Origin: Flavobacterium kingsejongi
Lineage (GTDB): Bacteria; Bacteroidota; Bacteroidia; Flavobacteriales; Flavobacteriaceae
DNA: 64,000 bases
NCBI RefSeq assembly: GCF_003076475.1
Contig: NZ_CP020919.1
Coordinates: 2,852,001 to 2,916,000 of the forward strand
Reading direction: 5' to 3'
Part shown: positions 50,948 to 60,041 of the stretch, one piece after another
Layout: each line of letters begins with the position of its first letter
How positions within the stretch are numbered: the stretch's first letter is position 1
The notes under the pieces: model-generated
Told to the model about the DNA's origin: nothing
What the model saw: only the letters and a program-made list of their open reading frames with translations
Database searches by the model: none
Translations under genes and position numbers: made by a program

Positions 50948-52210
50948 TTATTTTACCATAAAAGTAACTCTTCTTACCAGTTTACGAGCTGCAGCAGAAT
51001 CTTTATCTACTGAAGTATCTTCACCTTTAGAAACTACGTTTAATCTTGATGCAGGGATACCCGCTTTCACTAAAACAGCTTTTACGTTCTCAGCTCTTTT
51101 GTTTGCTAAATTGTAGTTGTATTTAGTAGCACCAATTTCATCAGCATTTCCGTAAATGTCTACAGAAGCAGTAGGATTGTTTCTTAAGTACGTTAAGATA
51201 AAATCAATTCCCTGAGTAGAAACGTTTGTTGGTTGTGTTTTGTTGAAATCAAAATATGTTGTTACATAACCACCGTTGATTAAATCTTTAACCAATTGGT
51301 TGTTCGTCATATTGTTAGTTTCACCTTTTTTACCGTAAGTTTTTTCTAAGTATGATTCTAATTCATCTGGAACACCATTGTTATTTCTGTCAATAGTTCT
51401 TCCTTTAGTATCTACTGCAACTCCAGTAATAGTGTTTGGTTCAACATCTAAGTAATCCGGCACACCGTCTTTATCAGAATCATTCATCATTGTTTCGATG
51501 TCACCAACTCTTTTGTCAAGTGCTTCGATTTCTAATGATTTTTGCTCAGAATACCAGTCAGCATGTTTTTCATGTTTACCTAAGTAGAACGTAAGACCTA
51601 CAGAAGCATTTAACAATACACCGTCAAAAGCTCCGGTTGTAGTTCTGGACTGTCCGTCAAAATTGTTATTTTGTTTTCCGTTTACAATACCGGTAAGATC
51701 TGCAGTTAAAGCAATACTGTTTGATAATCTTAATTGTCCTGTAAGACCTAAAATTCCATGACCCATGTAGTCTTCACCGTCAAATCCATTATCAGTAGAT
51801 AATTGAGATACACCGAATCCACCATGTGCTAATAATCCAAAAGTATTAGTCCATTCTTCAAAGTTCATTACTCTACCTAAGTTAACAACCCCTTGAAGGC
51901 TTGTTCTCAAGTATGTACTTTTAAAAGGTGCACTATCATCATGATCTTTCAATTCATCATAACCAAAGTCTAATTTCAAACCAAATTTTGGGTTGAACAT
52001 GTATCTTACACCCAAATCAGCGTGAAAAGGGCTGATAGTAGAAGTGTAATACCCCGGAGTCATTGCTCTGGTTGGTTTATTAACCCCACCATTCAATTCA
52101 ATAGACCATCTGTCATAATTGGCTGTTGGCTTGGTGTTCTCCGTTTCCTGCGCATTAACCGAAGTTATTGCAAAGGTTAATAAAGCTAAAGGTAGTACGA
52201 TTTTTTTCAT
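50948..52210 (-). CDS. OmpA family outer-membrane protein with TSP3 repeats
   Basis: 420 residues from ATG 52210 (KKIVLPLALLTFAITSVNAQ, signal peptide). The longer frame to 52243 would add an unlikely N-terminus. Domains: N-terminal beta-barrel (about 25-215, WSIELNGGVNKPTRAM, ending in VGLTFYLGKHEKH); thrombospondin type-3 calcium repeats (NDSDKDGVPDYLDVE, DRNNNGVPDELE, about 245-290); C-terminal OmpA peptidoglycan-binding domain (about 310-420, GNADEIGATKYNYNLANKRAE). A major-porin-type protein tethering outer membrane and wall. Confidence 0.92.
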   Translation of the reverse strand: MKKIVLPLALLTFAITSVNAQETENTKPTANYDRWSIELNGGVNKPTRAMTPGYYTSTISPFHADLGVRYMFNPKFGLKLDFGYDELKDHDDSAPFKSTYLRTSLQGVVNLGRVMNFEEWTNTFGLLAHGGFGVSQLSTDNGFDGEDYMGHGILGLTGQLRLSNSIALTADLTGIVNGKQNNNFDGQSRTTTGAFDGVLLNASVGLTFYLGKHEKHADWYSEQKSLEIEALDKRVGDIETMMNDSDKDGVPDYLDVEPNTITGVAVDTKGRTIDRNNNGVPDELESYLEKTYGKKGETNNMTNNQLVKDLINGGYVTTYFDFNKTQPTNVSTQGIDFILTYLRNNPTASVDIYGNADEIGATKYNYNLANKRAENVKAVLVKAGIPASRLNVVSKGEDTSVDKDSAAARKLVRRVTFMVK

Positions 52211-52265
52211 AGAAATAATGTTTATTAATTTTAGATTCAACAATGTTTAAGTGTTAAAAGTTCTG

Positions 52266-52273
52266 CAAATGTA
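52266..52273 (-). promoter_or_regulatory. -7 element TACATTTG of the OmpA-family gene
   Basis: CAAATGTA on the plus strand reads TACATTTG on the minus strand, 56 bp before the chosen ATG at 52210. No TTG at proper spacing. Confidence 0.5.
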
Positions 52274-52335
52274 GGGCAACGATTCCAAAAAGTCTTAAAT
52301 TTCAACTAATTTTATAATTTTAATAACATTTAAAA

Positions 52336-53688
52336 ATGCCGAAAACTATAAATCCCCACGATAACACGTCTGTATTTTCTTACGATACACTTACTGAAAA
52401 TGAAGTAAGAAATAAACTAATAATGGCAGATAAATCGTATTCAAATTGGAAACTAACTTCTATTAAAATAAGAGTAAATTCCTTATTAAACTTGTCTAAG
52501 GTTCTGAAAAACAAAGAGCAGGAGTTGGCTGAAATGATTACGAAGGAAATGGGTAAGCCGATTACACAGTCCCGTGCTGAAGTGCAAAAATGTGCAGTAC
52601 TATGTGATTATTATACGTAAAATGTTGAGAATTTTTTACAGCCTAAAAAAATAGCCTCTGATGCCCAAAAAAGTTATGTTTTTTATGATTCATTAGGCGT
52701 TATTTTGGGAGTTATGCCTTGGAATTTCCCGTTTTGGCAGGTTTTTCGCTTCGCTGTTCCTACGATTATGGCAGGAAACACGGTAGTTGTAAAACATGCT
52801 TCTAATGTAATGGGAAGTGCTGCACTTTTGGAGACTATTTTTGCTGCTGCCGGTTTTCCGGAAGGGGTATATCAAAATCTGGCTATTGAAAGTAAGTTGG
52901 TAGAAGCTGTTCTTGCCGATCCTATTGTCAAAGCTGTTTCATTAACGGGAAGTGAAGGCGCCGGATCTGCTGTTGCAGCGACAGCTGGAAAATACCTCAA
53001 AAAATCACTTTTAGAATTAGGGGGCAGTAATGCTTTTATCATTTGTAAAGATGCCGATTTGAAAAAAGCGGTACCTATTGCCGTTAATGCCAGGATGCAA
53101 AATGCAGGACAAAGTTGTATTGCTGCCAAAAGGTTCTTGGTACAGTCTGACGTCTACGATCAATTCATCCAACACTATAAAGAAGCAGTAGCTAAATTGC
53201 AACCCGGAGATCCTATGGATCCGGCTACAGAAATTGGACCGATGGCGCGGCAGGATCTCGCTGAAGAGTTGGAAAAACAAGTGCAGGATTCTGTGCGTAT
53301 GGGGGCTGAAATTGTATCCGGAGGAAAACGAACAGGAACTTTTTTCGAACCTACTGTATTGGTCCATGTCACCCCTGAAATGCCTGCCTTTAAAGAAGAA
53401 TTATTTGGACCGGTGGCCGCTGTTTCTGTGTTCGAAACTTTAGAAGAAGCAATACAATTGAGCAATACATCCAGTTTTGGGCTTGGAGTCTCTGTCTTTT
53501 CGGAAGATACTGCAGCTATAGAAGCCAAGGTACATTTGTTTGAGGAAGGCGCGGTATTTATTAATGCGATGGTAAAATCCGATCCAAGGCTTCCTTTTGG
53601 AGGGGTAAAAAAATCAGGATATGGTCGCGAACTTTCAGATACCGGACTAATGGAATTTGTAAATATAAAAACAATTTATATCAGTTAA
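52336..53688 (+). pseudogene. Aldehyde (succinate-semialdehyde-type) dehydrogenase interrupted by an in-frame stop
   Basis: The frame is continuous from ATG 52336 to the stop at 53688 (450 residues) except for one TAA at 52618-52620, after codon 94. The two halves are in the same frame with no insertion or deletion. The N-terminal half ends QKCAVLCDYYT and the sequence resumes NVENFLQPKKIASDAQKSYV, as expected for one protein. NAD-binding PWNFPFWQVFRF, Glu in LLELGGSNAFIICKDADL and catalytic Cys in NAGQSCIAAKRF are intact. It is a Sad/GabD-type enzyme oxidising semialdehydes to acids. The stop could be real decay, readthrough or a sequencing error. Restart at ATG 52705 would lose the N-terminal part. 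Confidence 0.85.
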
Positions 53689-53699
53689 ATAAAATTGAA

Positions 53700-54137
53700 A
53701 TGAGAGAATCTAAGATATTTGTTACCGTTGATGCGGTAATTTTTAAAATTGTAGAAGAAGATTATTTTGTACTGCTGATTAAACGTAAAAATGACCCTTT
53801 TAAGGACATGTGGGCCTTACCGGGTGGCTTCGTAGATGCTAATGAAGACCTGGAAATTGCTGCACGGCGGGAGCTATTTGAGGAAACACAACTGAAGGTA
53901 GATACAATTGCACAGCTGCATACTTTTGGGGCTCCTTTCCGCGATCCGAGAAGCCATACGATTTCAGTGGCTTATACCGGTTTTGTAGAAAACGATGTAG
54001 TTCCGGTTGCAGCCGATGATGCGAAAGAAGTGCAGTGGTTTTCCGTAAAAGAACTGCCGAAACTGGCTTTCGACCATTTTGAAATTATTACTTTTGCATT
54101 ACGAAAGCTTGATTTAACCAGTGCTTTAAAATCCTGA
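53700..54137 (+). CDS. NUDIX hydrolase
   Basis: 145 residues. The Nudix box GGFVDANEDLEIAARRELFEETQL (about 41-64, in pieces G-x5-E-x7-REL-x-EE) is complete except that the final Gly is replaced. N-terminal FVTVDAVIFKIVEEDYFVLLIKRK and the following WFSVKELPKLAFDHFEI fit the ADP-ribose/nucleotide-sugar pyrophosphatase subgroup common beside regulators in Bacteroidota. Starts 11 bp past the aldehyde dehydrogenase stop, so it may be on the same transcript. Confidence 0.9.
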   Translation: MRESKIFVTVDAVIFKIVEEDYFVLLIKRKNDPFKDMWALPGGFVDANEDLEIAARRELFEETQLKVDTIAQLHTFGAPFRDPRSHTISVAYTGFVENDVVPVAADDAKEVQWFSVKELPKLAFDHFEIITFALRKLDLTSALKS

Positions 54138-54152
54138 TAAACAGAAATAATT

Positions 54153-54545
54153 ATGAAATTTCATTCCCGAAGATGGGTAAAACCTGAAGATCTCAATCCA
54201 AACGGCACTTTATTTGGCGGAAAATTATTAGCCTGGATCGATGAGGAGGCAGCGTTGTATGCGATTATCCAATTGGAAAATCAGCGTGTCGTGACAAAAT
54301 ATATGTCTGAAATAAATTTTATGAGTTCTGCACAACAGGGGGATATTGTTGAGATCGGTATTGAAGTCGTTAAATTTGGAACCACTTCTTTAGTAGTCAG
54401 GAGTGAAGTTCGGAATAAGATGACACATGAAACAATCATTACCGTAGATGCGATCACTATGGTAGGGCTTGACAGCTTTGGTAAACCTTTGCCGCATGGC
54501 AAAACTACTGTTGAATACATGAAAGACCGACTGGGTAAGCTTTAA
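54153..54545 (+). CDS. Acyl-CoA thioesterase, hotdog fold (YciA-like)
   Basis: 130 residues. NPNGTLFGGKLLAWIDEEAAL and a later TSLVVRSEVRNKMTHETIITVDAITMV are the two halves of the hotdog thioesterase motif, with Asp and Glu near WIDEEAA as the catalytic acid. Hydrolyses acyl-CoA thioesters. 15 bp after the NUDIX gene; same direction. Convergent with mscS. Confidence 0.9.
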   Translation: MKFHSRRWVKPEDLNPNGTLFGGKLLAWIDEEAALYAIIQLENQRVVTKYMSEINFMSSAQQGDIVEIGIEVVKFGTTSLVVRSEVRNKMTHETIITVDAITMVGLDSFGKPLPHGKTTVEYMKDRLGKL

Positions 54546-54550
54546 TTCCC

Positions 54551-55804
54551 TTAAACGACACCACTTGTTCCACTGTCAGAAGAGAGTTCATAGATTTCAA
54601 GTCCGAAATAGGGAACTGCTGCAATGATGTGGTCAAAAATGTCTGCCATGATATATTCATAGTTAATCCATCTTTTATCATTTGAAAAAGCATAGATTTC
54701 AATGGGAATTCCTTGTGCGGTGGGCTGTAAATGACGGCACATCATGGTCATTTCTTTATTGATCCCGGGATGAACGGCAATATACTGATTGATGTATTTC
54801 CTGAAAATCCCCAAATTTGTAAGATTCCGGCCGTTGACAAAAAGGCTTTTATCAGCACCGTTACTTTGGTTAAATTTCTCGATATCGTTTTGCCGGTGTA
54901 TAATATAGGAGGTAAGCAATTGTATTTTTTTGAATTCCTCCAACTCCTCATTATTGATAAAACGGATCGTTGTTGCTTTGATCAGTATGGATCGTTTGAT
55001 TCTCCTGCCACCAGAATTGGTCATTCCGCGCCAGTTTTTAAAAGAATCGGAGATCAGGTTGTACGTCGGTATTGTAGTTGTAGTATTATCAAAATTACGC
55101 ACTTTTACGGTTGCCAGATTAATCTCGATCACATCACCATCTGCTCCGAATTTATCAATTGTAATCCAGTCGCCAATACGCACCATATCATTTACGGATA
55201 CCTGGATGCTGGCTACAAATCCAAGGATAGTATCTTTAAAAATCAGGATGACAATCGCAGAAACAGCTCCAAATGTACCAACAAGGTACATGACAGGTTT
55301 ATTGAGCAATAAGGAAACAAGGACAGTTACAGCAAATACCCACAGAAAAATCATAATGACCTGAATGTAGCTGTCAATAGGCTTGTCGCTAAATGCAGGT
55401 AGCTTTTTGAGGTAATCCTTCATCGCATTCAATATACTGCGTGCAATCCAGAGTGAAAGCAGTATAATGACAATACTAATGCTCTTTTCGAAGAAATTCT
55501 CCCAATGGATAAACCCTTCCAGTGCAATCGGAAGGGTTTCTACGATGAATAGTAATGGAATAAGGTGTGCGATATAGGTGACGGTATTATTCGCCAGTAA
55601 AAAATCGTCAAATTCCGTTTTGGTCCTTTTGGCAATCCGTGTTAAGATTGCTGTCAGTATTTTACGAAAAACAAAATCCAATATAAAGGCAATAATGGCC
55701 AGGATCAGAATATTGACCAGCAGGTTGATATAACTTGCTGTTATTTTTGAAAAGTCTAAGTCCCGGAGTAATTTATACGCCCAATTGAATAATTTTTCTT
55801 TCAT
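54551..55804 (-). CDS. MscS family mechanosensitive ion channel
   Basis: 417 residues. Several N-terminal helices (about 25-165), pore helix region LVGTFGAVSAIVILIFKDTILGFVASIQV (about 180-208), beta domain start VNDMVRIGDWITIDKFGADGDVIEI, and NTTTTIPTYNLISDSFKNWRGM. Opens on membrane stretch to release solutes. A C-terminal extension (about 300-417) with LGIFRKYINQYIAVHPGI is typical of YbdG-like members. Downstream of the DUF3817 gene by 9 bp. Confidence 0.92.
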   Translation of the reverse strand: MKEKLFNWAYKLLRDLDFSKITASYINLLVNILILAIIAFILDFVFRKILTAILTRIAKRTKTEFDDFLLANNTVTYIAHLIPLLFIVETLPIALEGFIHWENFFEKSISIVIILLSLWIARSILNAMKDYLKKLPAFSDKPIDSYIQVIMIFLWVFAVTVLVSLLLNKPVMYLVGTFGAVSAIVILIFKDTILGFVASIQVSVNDMVRIGDWITIDKFGADGDVIEINLATVKVRNFDNTTTTIPTYNLISDSFKNWRGMTNSGGRRIKRSILIKATTIRFINNEELEEFKKIQLLTSYIIHRQNDIEKFNQSNGADKSLFVNGRNLTNLGIFRKYINQYIAVHPGINKEMTMMCRHLQPTAQGIPIEIYAFSNDKRWINYEYIMADIFDHIIAAVPYFGLEIYELSSDSGTSGVV

Positions 55805-55813
55805 CTTATTGAT

Positions 55814-56083
55814 TTAAAGCATTTTCTTCTCTACATAAAAAGTTCCGAATGGAACGATAGAAGCAAGGCAAATGAGTAAGTATTTTTTTATTGGCCAGCC
55901 ATCTTCAAATTTAAGCATGGTTGCCATTATGATGTATCCTATGAATAATAAGCCATGTGCCATTCCCACTGGTCGGATATATTCGGGATTATCCCAGACG
56001 TATTTTAAAGGCATAGCAACAAAAAACAAGAGCAGGAGAGAGATTCCTTCTAATAAAGCGATGATTTTGAAAAACCGGATCAT
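55814..56083 (-). CDS. DUF3817 family small membrane protein
   Basis: 89 residues with three membrane segments. Opening RFFKIIALLEGISLLLLFFVAMPLKY and the loop NPEYIRPVGMAHGLLFIGYI (His-Gly-x-x-F) are the signature of DUF3817. Function unknown; often next to membrane-stress genes. Lies 9 bp upstream of mscS in the same direction. Confidence 0.88.
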   Translation of the reverse strand: MIRFFKIIALLEGISLLLLFFVAMPLKYVWDNPEYIRPVGMAHGLLFIGYIIMATMLKFEDGWPIKKYLLICLASIVPFGTFYVEKKML

Positions 56084-56109
56084 ATTGAATTAATTAAATT
56101 GATTTAGTG

Positions 56110-57444
56110 TTATTGTACAGTTGTTTTCTTTTTGTTTAAGATGAAGTAGCCTGAAATCCCTCCGATCAAAGAAGCGATAAAAATCCCCAATTTGGCCTGT
56201 AATTCGTGTTCCGGATTGTCAAAGGCGAGGCTCGTTACAAATAACGACATGGTAAAGCCTATGGAAGCCAGCATACCCGCCCCAGCAAGATGGCGTATTG
56301 AAACCCCCTCCGGAAGGCTGGCAAACTTTAATTTGATCATCATCAGTGACACGCCCATTACCCCAATTAATTTTCCGAGACAAAGCCCCAATACCACACC
56401 CAGGGTAATCATACTCGCTGCATTCGATCCTGTGTCTCCCGAAAAAGTAACTCCGGCATTAGCAAGCGCAAACAGGGGCATAATGATAAAACTAACGGTG
56501 GTGTGCATGTTGTGTTCCAGTCGTTGTAAAGGTGGAATTGCATTTTTGGTAGTTGTCCGTATTTCTTCCAGAATATGAAGCTGGTCATTTGTCAGGGTAG
56601 GAGAGTCAGTTGTATCTGCTTCCTGAAATTTACCAAGGTATTTTTTGATCCTGCTGACGAATAATTGTTCATTCACAACAGAATTCGCGGGAATGGTAAA
56701 CGCTACTAAAACAGCAGCAATGGTTGCGTGGACTCCGGATAATAAAAACGGAAGCCATACCCCAAAAATACCAATGATGATATAAAAAAACATGTTCCGG
56801 ACACCAAGATATTTACTAATCAGCAAAAAGGCAACAAAACCGATTCCGGTGAGTAATGCAGTAAGGTCAATTTCGGCAGTATAGAAAAAAGCGATTACCA
56901 AAATGGCGCCCAAATCATCTACAATAGCCAAGGCTGTAAGAAATACTTTTAAGGTATTGGGAATCTTATCGCCCAATAAATACAATACCCCTAAAGCAAA
57001 AGCGATATCGGTTGCCATTGGGATACCCCAGCCATGTTCTGCTTCAGTTCCGGCATTGAGCCCTAAATAGATTAAAGCGGGAAATACCATACCACCTACA
57101 GCAGCAACGATGGGTAATAATGCTTTTTTAGGTTCCGAAAGATCACCACCAATAATTTCCCGTTTCAGTTCCAGTCCTACGACAAAAAAGAAAACAGCCA
57201 TCAGCCCGTCATTTATCCAATGGTGTAGTGTAAAATTCAGATAGGTTTCATTATTCAGCGTAAAACCAATTTTGTACTCCCATAAATGATGGTACCACTC
57301 CTGTAGTGGTGAATTGGCAAGTACAATGGCAACCACTGCAGAAACAAATAAAATAATGCCGCCAGTAGTCGATTTGCTTATGAACTGATTCACAGGTTTA
57401 ACAATCCATTTCTCTACTGGCGTAATTTTTATAGTATCTTCCAT
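56110..57444 (-). CDS. nhaA: Na+/H+ antiporter NhaA (copy 2)
   Basis: 444 residues, same architecture as the copy at 36031: opening TPVEKWIVKPVNQFISKSTT, GLELKREIIGGDLSEPKKA, ATDIAFALGVLYLLG, LAIVDDLGAILV, and the same kind of cytoplasmic insertion (KKYLGKFQEADTTDSPT). Both copies keep the three ion-binding Asp residues. The two are clearly paralogues that have diverged, since many conservative changes separate them. First gene of a possible operon with DUF3817 and mscS, all related to osmotic or pH stress. Confidence 0.95.
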   Translation of the reverse strand: MEDTIKITPVEKWIVKPVNQFISKSTTGGIILFVSAVVAIVLANSPLQEWYHHLWEYKIGFTLNNETYLNFTLHHWINDGLMAVFFFVVGLELKREIIGGDLSEPKKALLPIVAAVGGMVFPALIYLGLNAGTEAEHGWGIPMATDIAFALGVLYLLGDKIPNTLKVFLTALAIVDDLGAILVIAFFYTAEIDLTALLTGIGFVAFLLISKYLGVRNMFFYIIIGIFGVWLPFLLSGVHATIAAVLVAFTIPANSVVNEQLFVSRIKKYLGKFQEADTTDSPTLTNDQLHILEEIRTTTKNAIPPLQRLEHNMHTTVSFIIMPLFALANAGVTFSGDTGSNAASMITLGVVLGLCLGKLIGVMGVSLMMIKLKFASLPEGVSIRHLAGAGMLASIGFTMSLFVTSLAFDNPEHELQAKLGIFIASLIGGISGYFILNKKKTTVQ

Positions 57445-57449
57445 AAAAG

Positions 57450-57457
57450 CAAATTTA
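57450..57457 (-). promoter_or_regulatory. -7 element TAAATTTG at the second nhaA gene
   Basis: CAAATTTA on the plus strand reads TAAATTTG on the minus strand, ending 5 bp before the ATG. If real the mRNA would be nearly leaderless. No TTG upstream. Confidence 0.35.
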
Positions 57458-57530
57458 AGGATTCTTATTTAATTTGTTAGGAAAGTCACACATTGTTTAC
57501 CTAACTTTATGCTTTAATCTATAGCCGGAA

Positions 57531-58043
57531 ATGAGTAAACGCGATTTAAAGAAATACCTGAATGGTTTGTCCAAAGAACAATTGGAGGAACAATTATTGG
57601 AATTGTATGATAAATTTAGTGAAGTGAAAGTTTTCTATGATTTTATATTCAATCCCAAAGAAGAAAAGCTACTTCAGGAGGCTAAAGTAAAAATATCCAA
57701 TGAATATTTTCCGCTGAAGGGGAAGCGTCCCAAATTGAGGCGTTCTACTGCCCAGAAGTACATCAAACATTTTATTACACTGGGAGTGGATCCTTTTGTA
57801 GTAGCGGATATTATGCTTTATAATATTGAAATTGCCCAGACCTATTCGGCCAAACGCGAAATGCGGTATACTTCCTTTTACAAAAGTATGCTGAATTCGT
57901 TCCAACAGGTAGTGCAATTTTCAATTGAAAACGGTATCCTGGCAGATTATAAAAAAAGAATCTATAGCGTTTACGAACAGGCGAAGGAACAAAAGTGGGA
58001 GAACTATAAAGAGTTTGAACGTATTATCGATAACATCGAATAG
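57531..58043 (+). CDS. DUF6155 family protein
   Basis: 170 residues, basic and helical, opening SKRDLKKYLNGLSKEQLEEQLLELYDKF and continuing KVFYDFIFNPKEEKLLQEAK. I recognise the family from Bacteroidota but not its function. Cytosolic, no cysteines forming motifs. Its stop abuts the convergent endonuclease V gene (58043/58044). Confidence 0.78.
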   Translation: MSKRDLKKYLNGLSKEQLEEQLLELYDKFSEVKVFYDFIFNPKEEKLLQEAKVKISNEYFPLKGKRPKLRRSTAQKYIKHFITLGVDPFVVADIMLYNIEIAQTYSAKREMRYTSFYKSMLNSFQQVVQFSIENGILADYKKRIYSVYEQAKEQKWENYKEFERIIDNIE

Positions 58044-58760
58044 TTACCAAAGCGTCTGTTGGGTATCGCAGCGGTGGTAACCCGGTACTAATTTTCCGGT
58101 TCGGAAGAGGTTCACATATTCGTGAGCCAATCGGGTAGGTTCCGGTATCCGGTGGGTCCTGACACAATTTTTCATAATTTCCAGACTATCCGGCACACTC
58201 ACATGGTTTCCGGGAGAAATGAATACCGGAGCAGTTTTGTTTTTGGTCCGTAATACATAGCCAATTTCTTCCTGCACACGATTGTATAACAATACTGTAC
58301 TGAATTTCTTTTCTTCCAGGTCTTTTTCCAGTGTGCCGTAAAGTTTATTCTTGGCACAACCGATTGTCATAGTATCCGTAAGCACTCCAAAATGGGAGGC
58401 GATTCCCATACGTCTGGGATGTGTGATACCCTGACCGTCCAGTACGGTAACATCCGGTTTTACGGGCAATAATTCCCAGGCTTTTAATAGGGCAGGAACT
58501 TCCCGGAAACCTAAAAATCCGGGGATATAGGGAAATGTAGTTTCGGCTTTAGCGAGAGCATACGATACCAATTCAAGCCCAGGATAACTCAGCACAACTA
58601 TTCCCGCATATACAGTGTTCTCATTTTTATTATGGGAAATGTCAGCACCGGCAATGGTGGTAATCTCCTTGGAGAGTGTAAGTCCCGATAATTTCTGACA
58701 GAGCTGATTTTGCAGTTCTGTAGCCTGTTCCAGAGTTATTATATCGTAATTCAGCACCAT
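58044..58760 (-). CDS. nfi: Endonuclease V (deoxyinosine 3' endonuclease)
   Basis: 238 residues. Metal-binding Asp in TTIAGADISHNKN (residue 43 equivalent), GFLGFREVPALLKAWELL with the conserved Glu, VLDGQGITHPRRMGIASHFG with Asp. These three acidic residues are the EndoV active site. Cuts at the second bond 3' of deoxyinosine; some members also act on RNA. Starts at TAATG, overlapping the DUF763 stop by one base. Confidence 0.93.
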   Translation of the reverse strand: MVLNYDIITLEQATELQNQLCQKLSGLTLSKEITTIAGADISHNKNENTVYAGIVVLSYPGLELVSYALAKAETTFPYIPGFLGFREVPALLKAWELLPVKPDVTVLDGQGITHPRRMGIASHFGVLTDTMTIGCAKNKLYGTLEKDLEEKKFSTVLLYNRVQEEIGYVLRTKNKTAPVFISPGNHVSVPDSLEIMKNCVRTHRIPEPTRLAHEYVNLFRTGKLVPGYHRCDTQQTLW

Positions 58761-59983
58761 TAGAATAATTTAAGTTGGGACGAATCGGTTATTATTTTTG
58801 GCTTTTTGGCTGGCCCAAAAACGGTTTGTCCCCCATATTTATAGGATTCGGCTCTTTCTTTTTCGATTACTTTTTCAAAACTGTAGCGGTCGTCGTTTGG
58901 CGTAAAATTCTTTTCAGCATTGATGGCTATTTCGGATAGTTTCCGGATGGCCTGCAGTTTATCGCTATTTCCGATTTTAGCTTTATTAATAGCGCTTTGC
59001 AGTGTGCTGATAGTTTCGTCAAAGATGTTTACAGGGACTGGGAAAGGATGCCCGTCTTTTCCGCCATGGGCGAAAGAAAACCGCGCCGGATCTTCAAACC
59101 GCGTAGGTGTCCCATAAATTACTTCACTCACCAGGGCAAGGGATTGCAGTGCTCTCGGCCCCATTCCTTTCAATAAGAGCAATTCCTCAAAATCTTCGGG
59201 TTTATTTTCATGGGCAAGCCAAAGCATAGCACCAAGCCTTTTGGTGTTCACATCTTCAATCCGGACATCGTGGTGATTGGGCATTTTGAGGTGCATAATT
59301 TCACGCATGATTTTATCCGGATGCTCTTTACAGATTTCCAGTGTTTTGTCCCGTACGATTCCAGCATTTTCAGCGGTAAAGTTCAGGATGGGCCCTTGGT
59401 TTTGGCCGTAGATAAAAGTATGGGGTGTGCTGACAAAAGATTGTAAATTTTCGGAATGCCAGTGGTAACGGCGCGCTGTGGATGAATTATTATTCATGCC
59501 CTGCTGGATAACGGCCCATTCTCCTTTATCATTGACTACAAAACTGTGCAGGTACAATTGGAATCCATCCTGTATGGCAGTATTGTCTACTTTTGCAGTC
59601 AGGCGGCTGTACAAAGCCAGTTCATCGCCATTCAGTCCTGTTTTATTACCCACAGTGCGCAATTCATTTGGTGTTTGCAGGGAATGTTTGCCTTTGCCGC
59701 CACAAATATAAATGCCAAGCTCTTTGGAATGTGGATTTACGGCACGTTTTAAGGCGCCCATAACCGAGGTGGTAATTCCGGAAGAGTGCCAGTCCATCCC
59801 CATGACGGCTCCAAAACTCTGAAACCAAAAAGGATTGCTCAGCTTACTGATGACTTCGGAAGTGGAGAACTCCGCTGCTATCGTTTCGACTATGGCCAGG
59901 CCTAATTTGGACATGCGCTCTGCCAGCCACATGGGAACATGGCCATTGTGCAGGGGAAGGTCAGCAGAACCGGAACGTTTCAT
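58760..59983 (-). CDS. DUF763 family protein
   Basis: 407 residues. RSGSADLPLHNGHVPMWLAERMSKLG, GGKGKHSLQTPNEL, QGMNNNSSTARRYHWHSENL and LLLKGMGPRALQSLALVSEVIYG (a helix-hairpin-helix-like segment) are the family landmarks I recall. The HhH-like part suggests DNA binding. The family is found across archaea and bacteria. No biochemical role is known to me. Translationally coupled to endonuclease V, pointing to a DNA-repair or nucleic-acid processing role. Confidence 0.85.
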   Translation of the reverse strand: MKRSGSADLPLHNGHVPMWLAERMSKLGLAIVETIAAEFSTSEVISKLSNPFWFQSFGAVMGMDWHSSGITTSVMGALKRAVNPHSKELGIYICGGKGKHSLQTPNELRTVGNKTGLNGDELALYSRLTAKVDNTAIQDGFQLYLHSFVVNDKGEWAVIQQGMNNNSSTARRYHWHSENLQSFVSTPHTFIYGQNQGPILNFTAENAGIVRDKTLEICKEHPDKIMREIMHLKMPNHHDVRIEDVNTKRLGAMLWLAHENKPEDFEELLLLKGMGPRALQSLALVSEVIYGTPTRFEDPARFSFAHGGKDGHPFPVPVNIFDETISTLQSAINKAKIGNSDKLQAIRKLSEIAINAEKNFTPNDDRYSFEKVIEKERAESYKYGGQTVFGPAKKPKIITDSSQLKLF

Positions 59984-60041
59984 AGGCGAGTGCTTGAATA
60001 AAAGAATCAGACTTGAAGTTATTACATTCCGGAAGCAAAAA

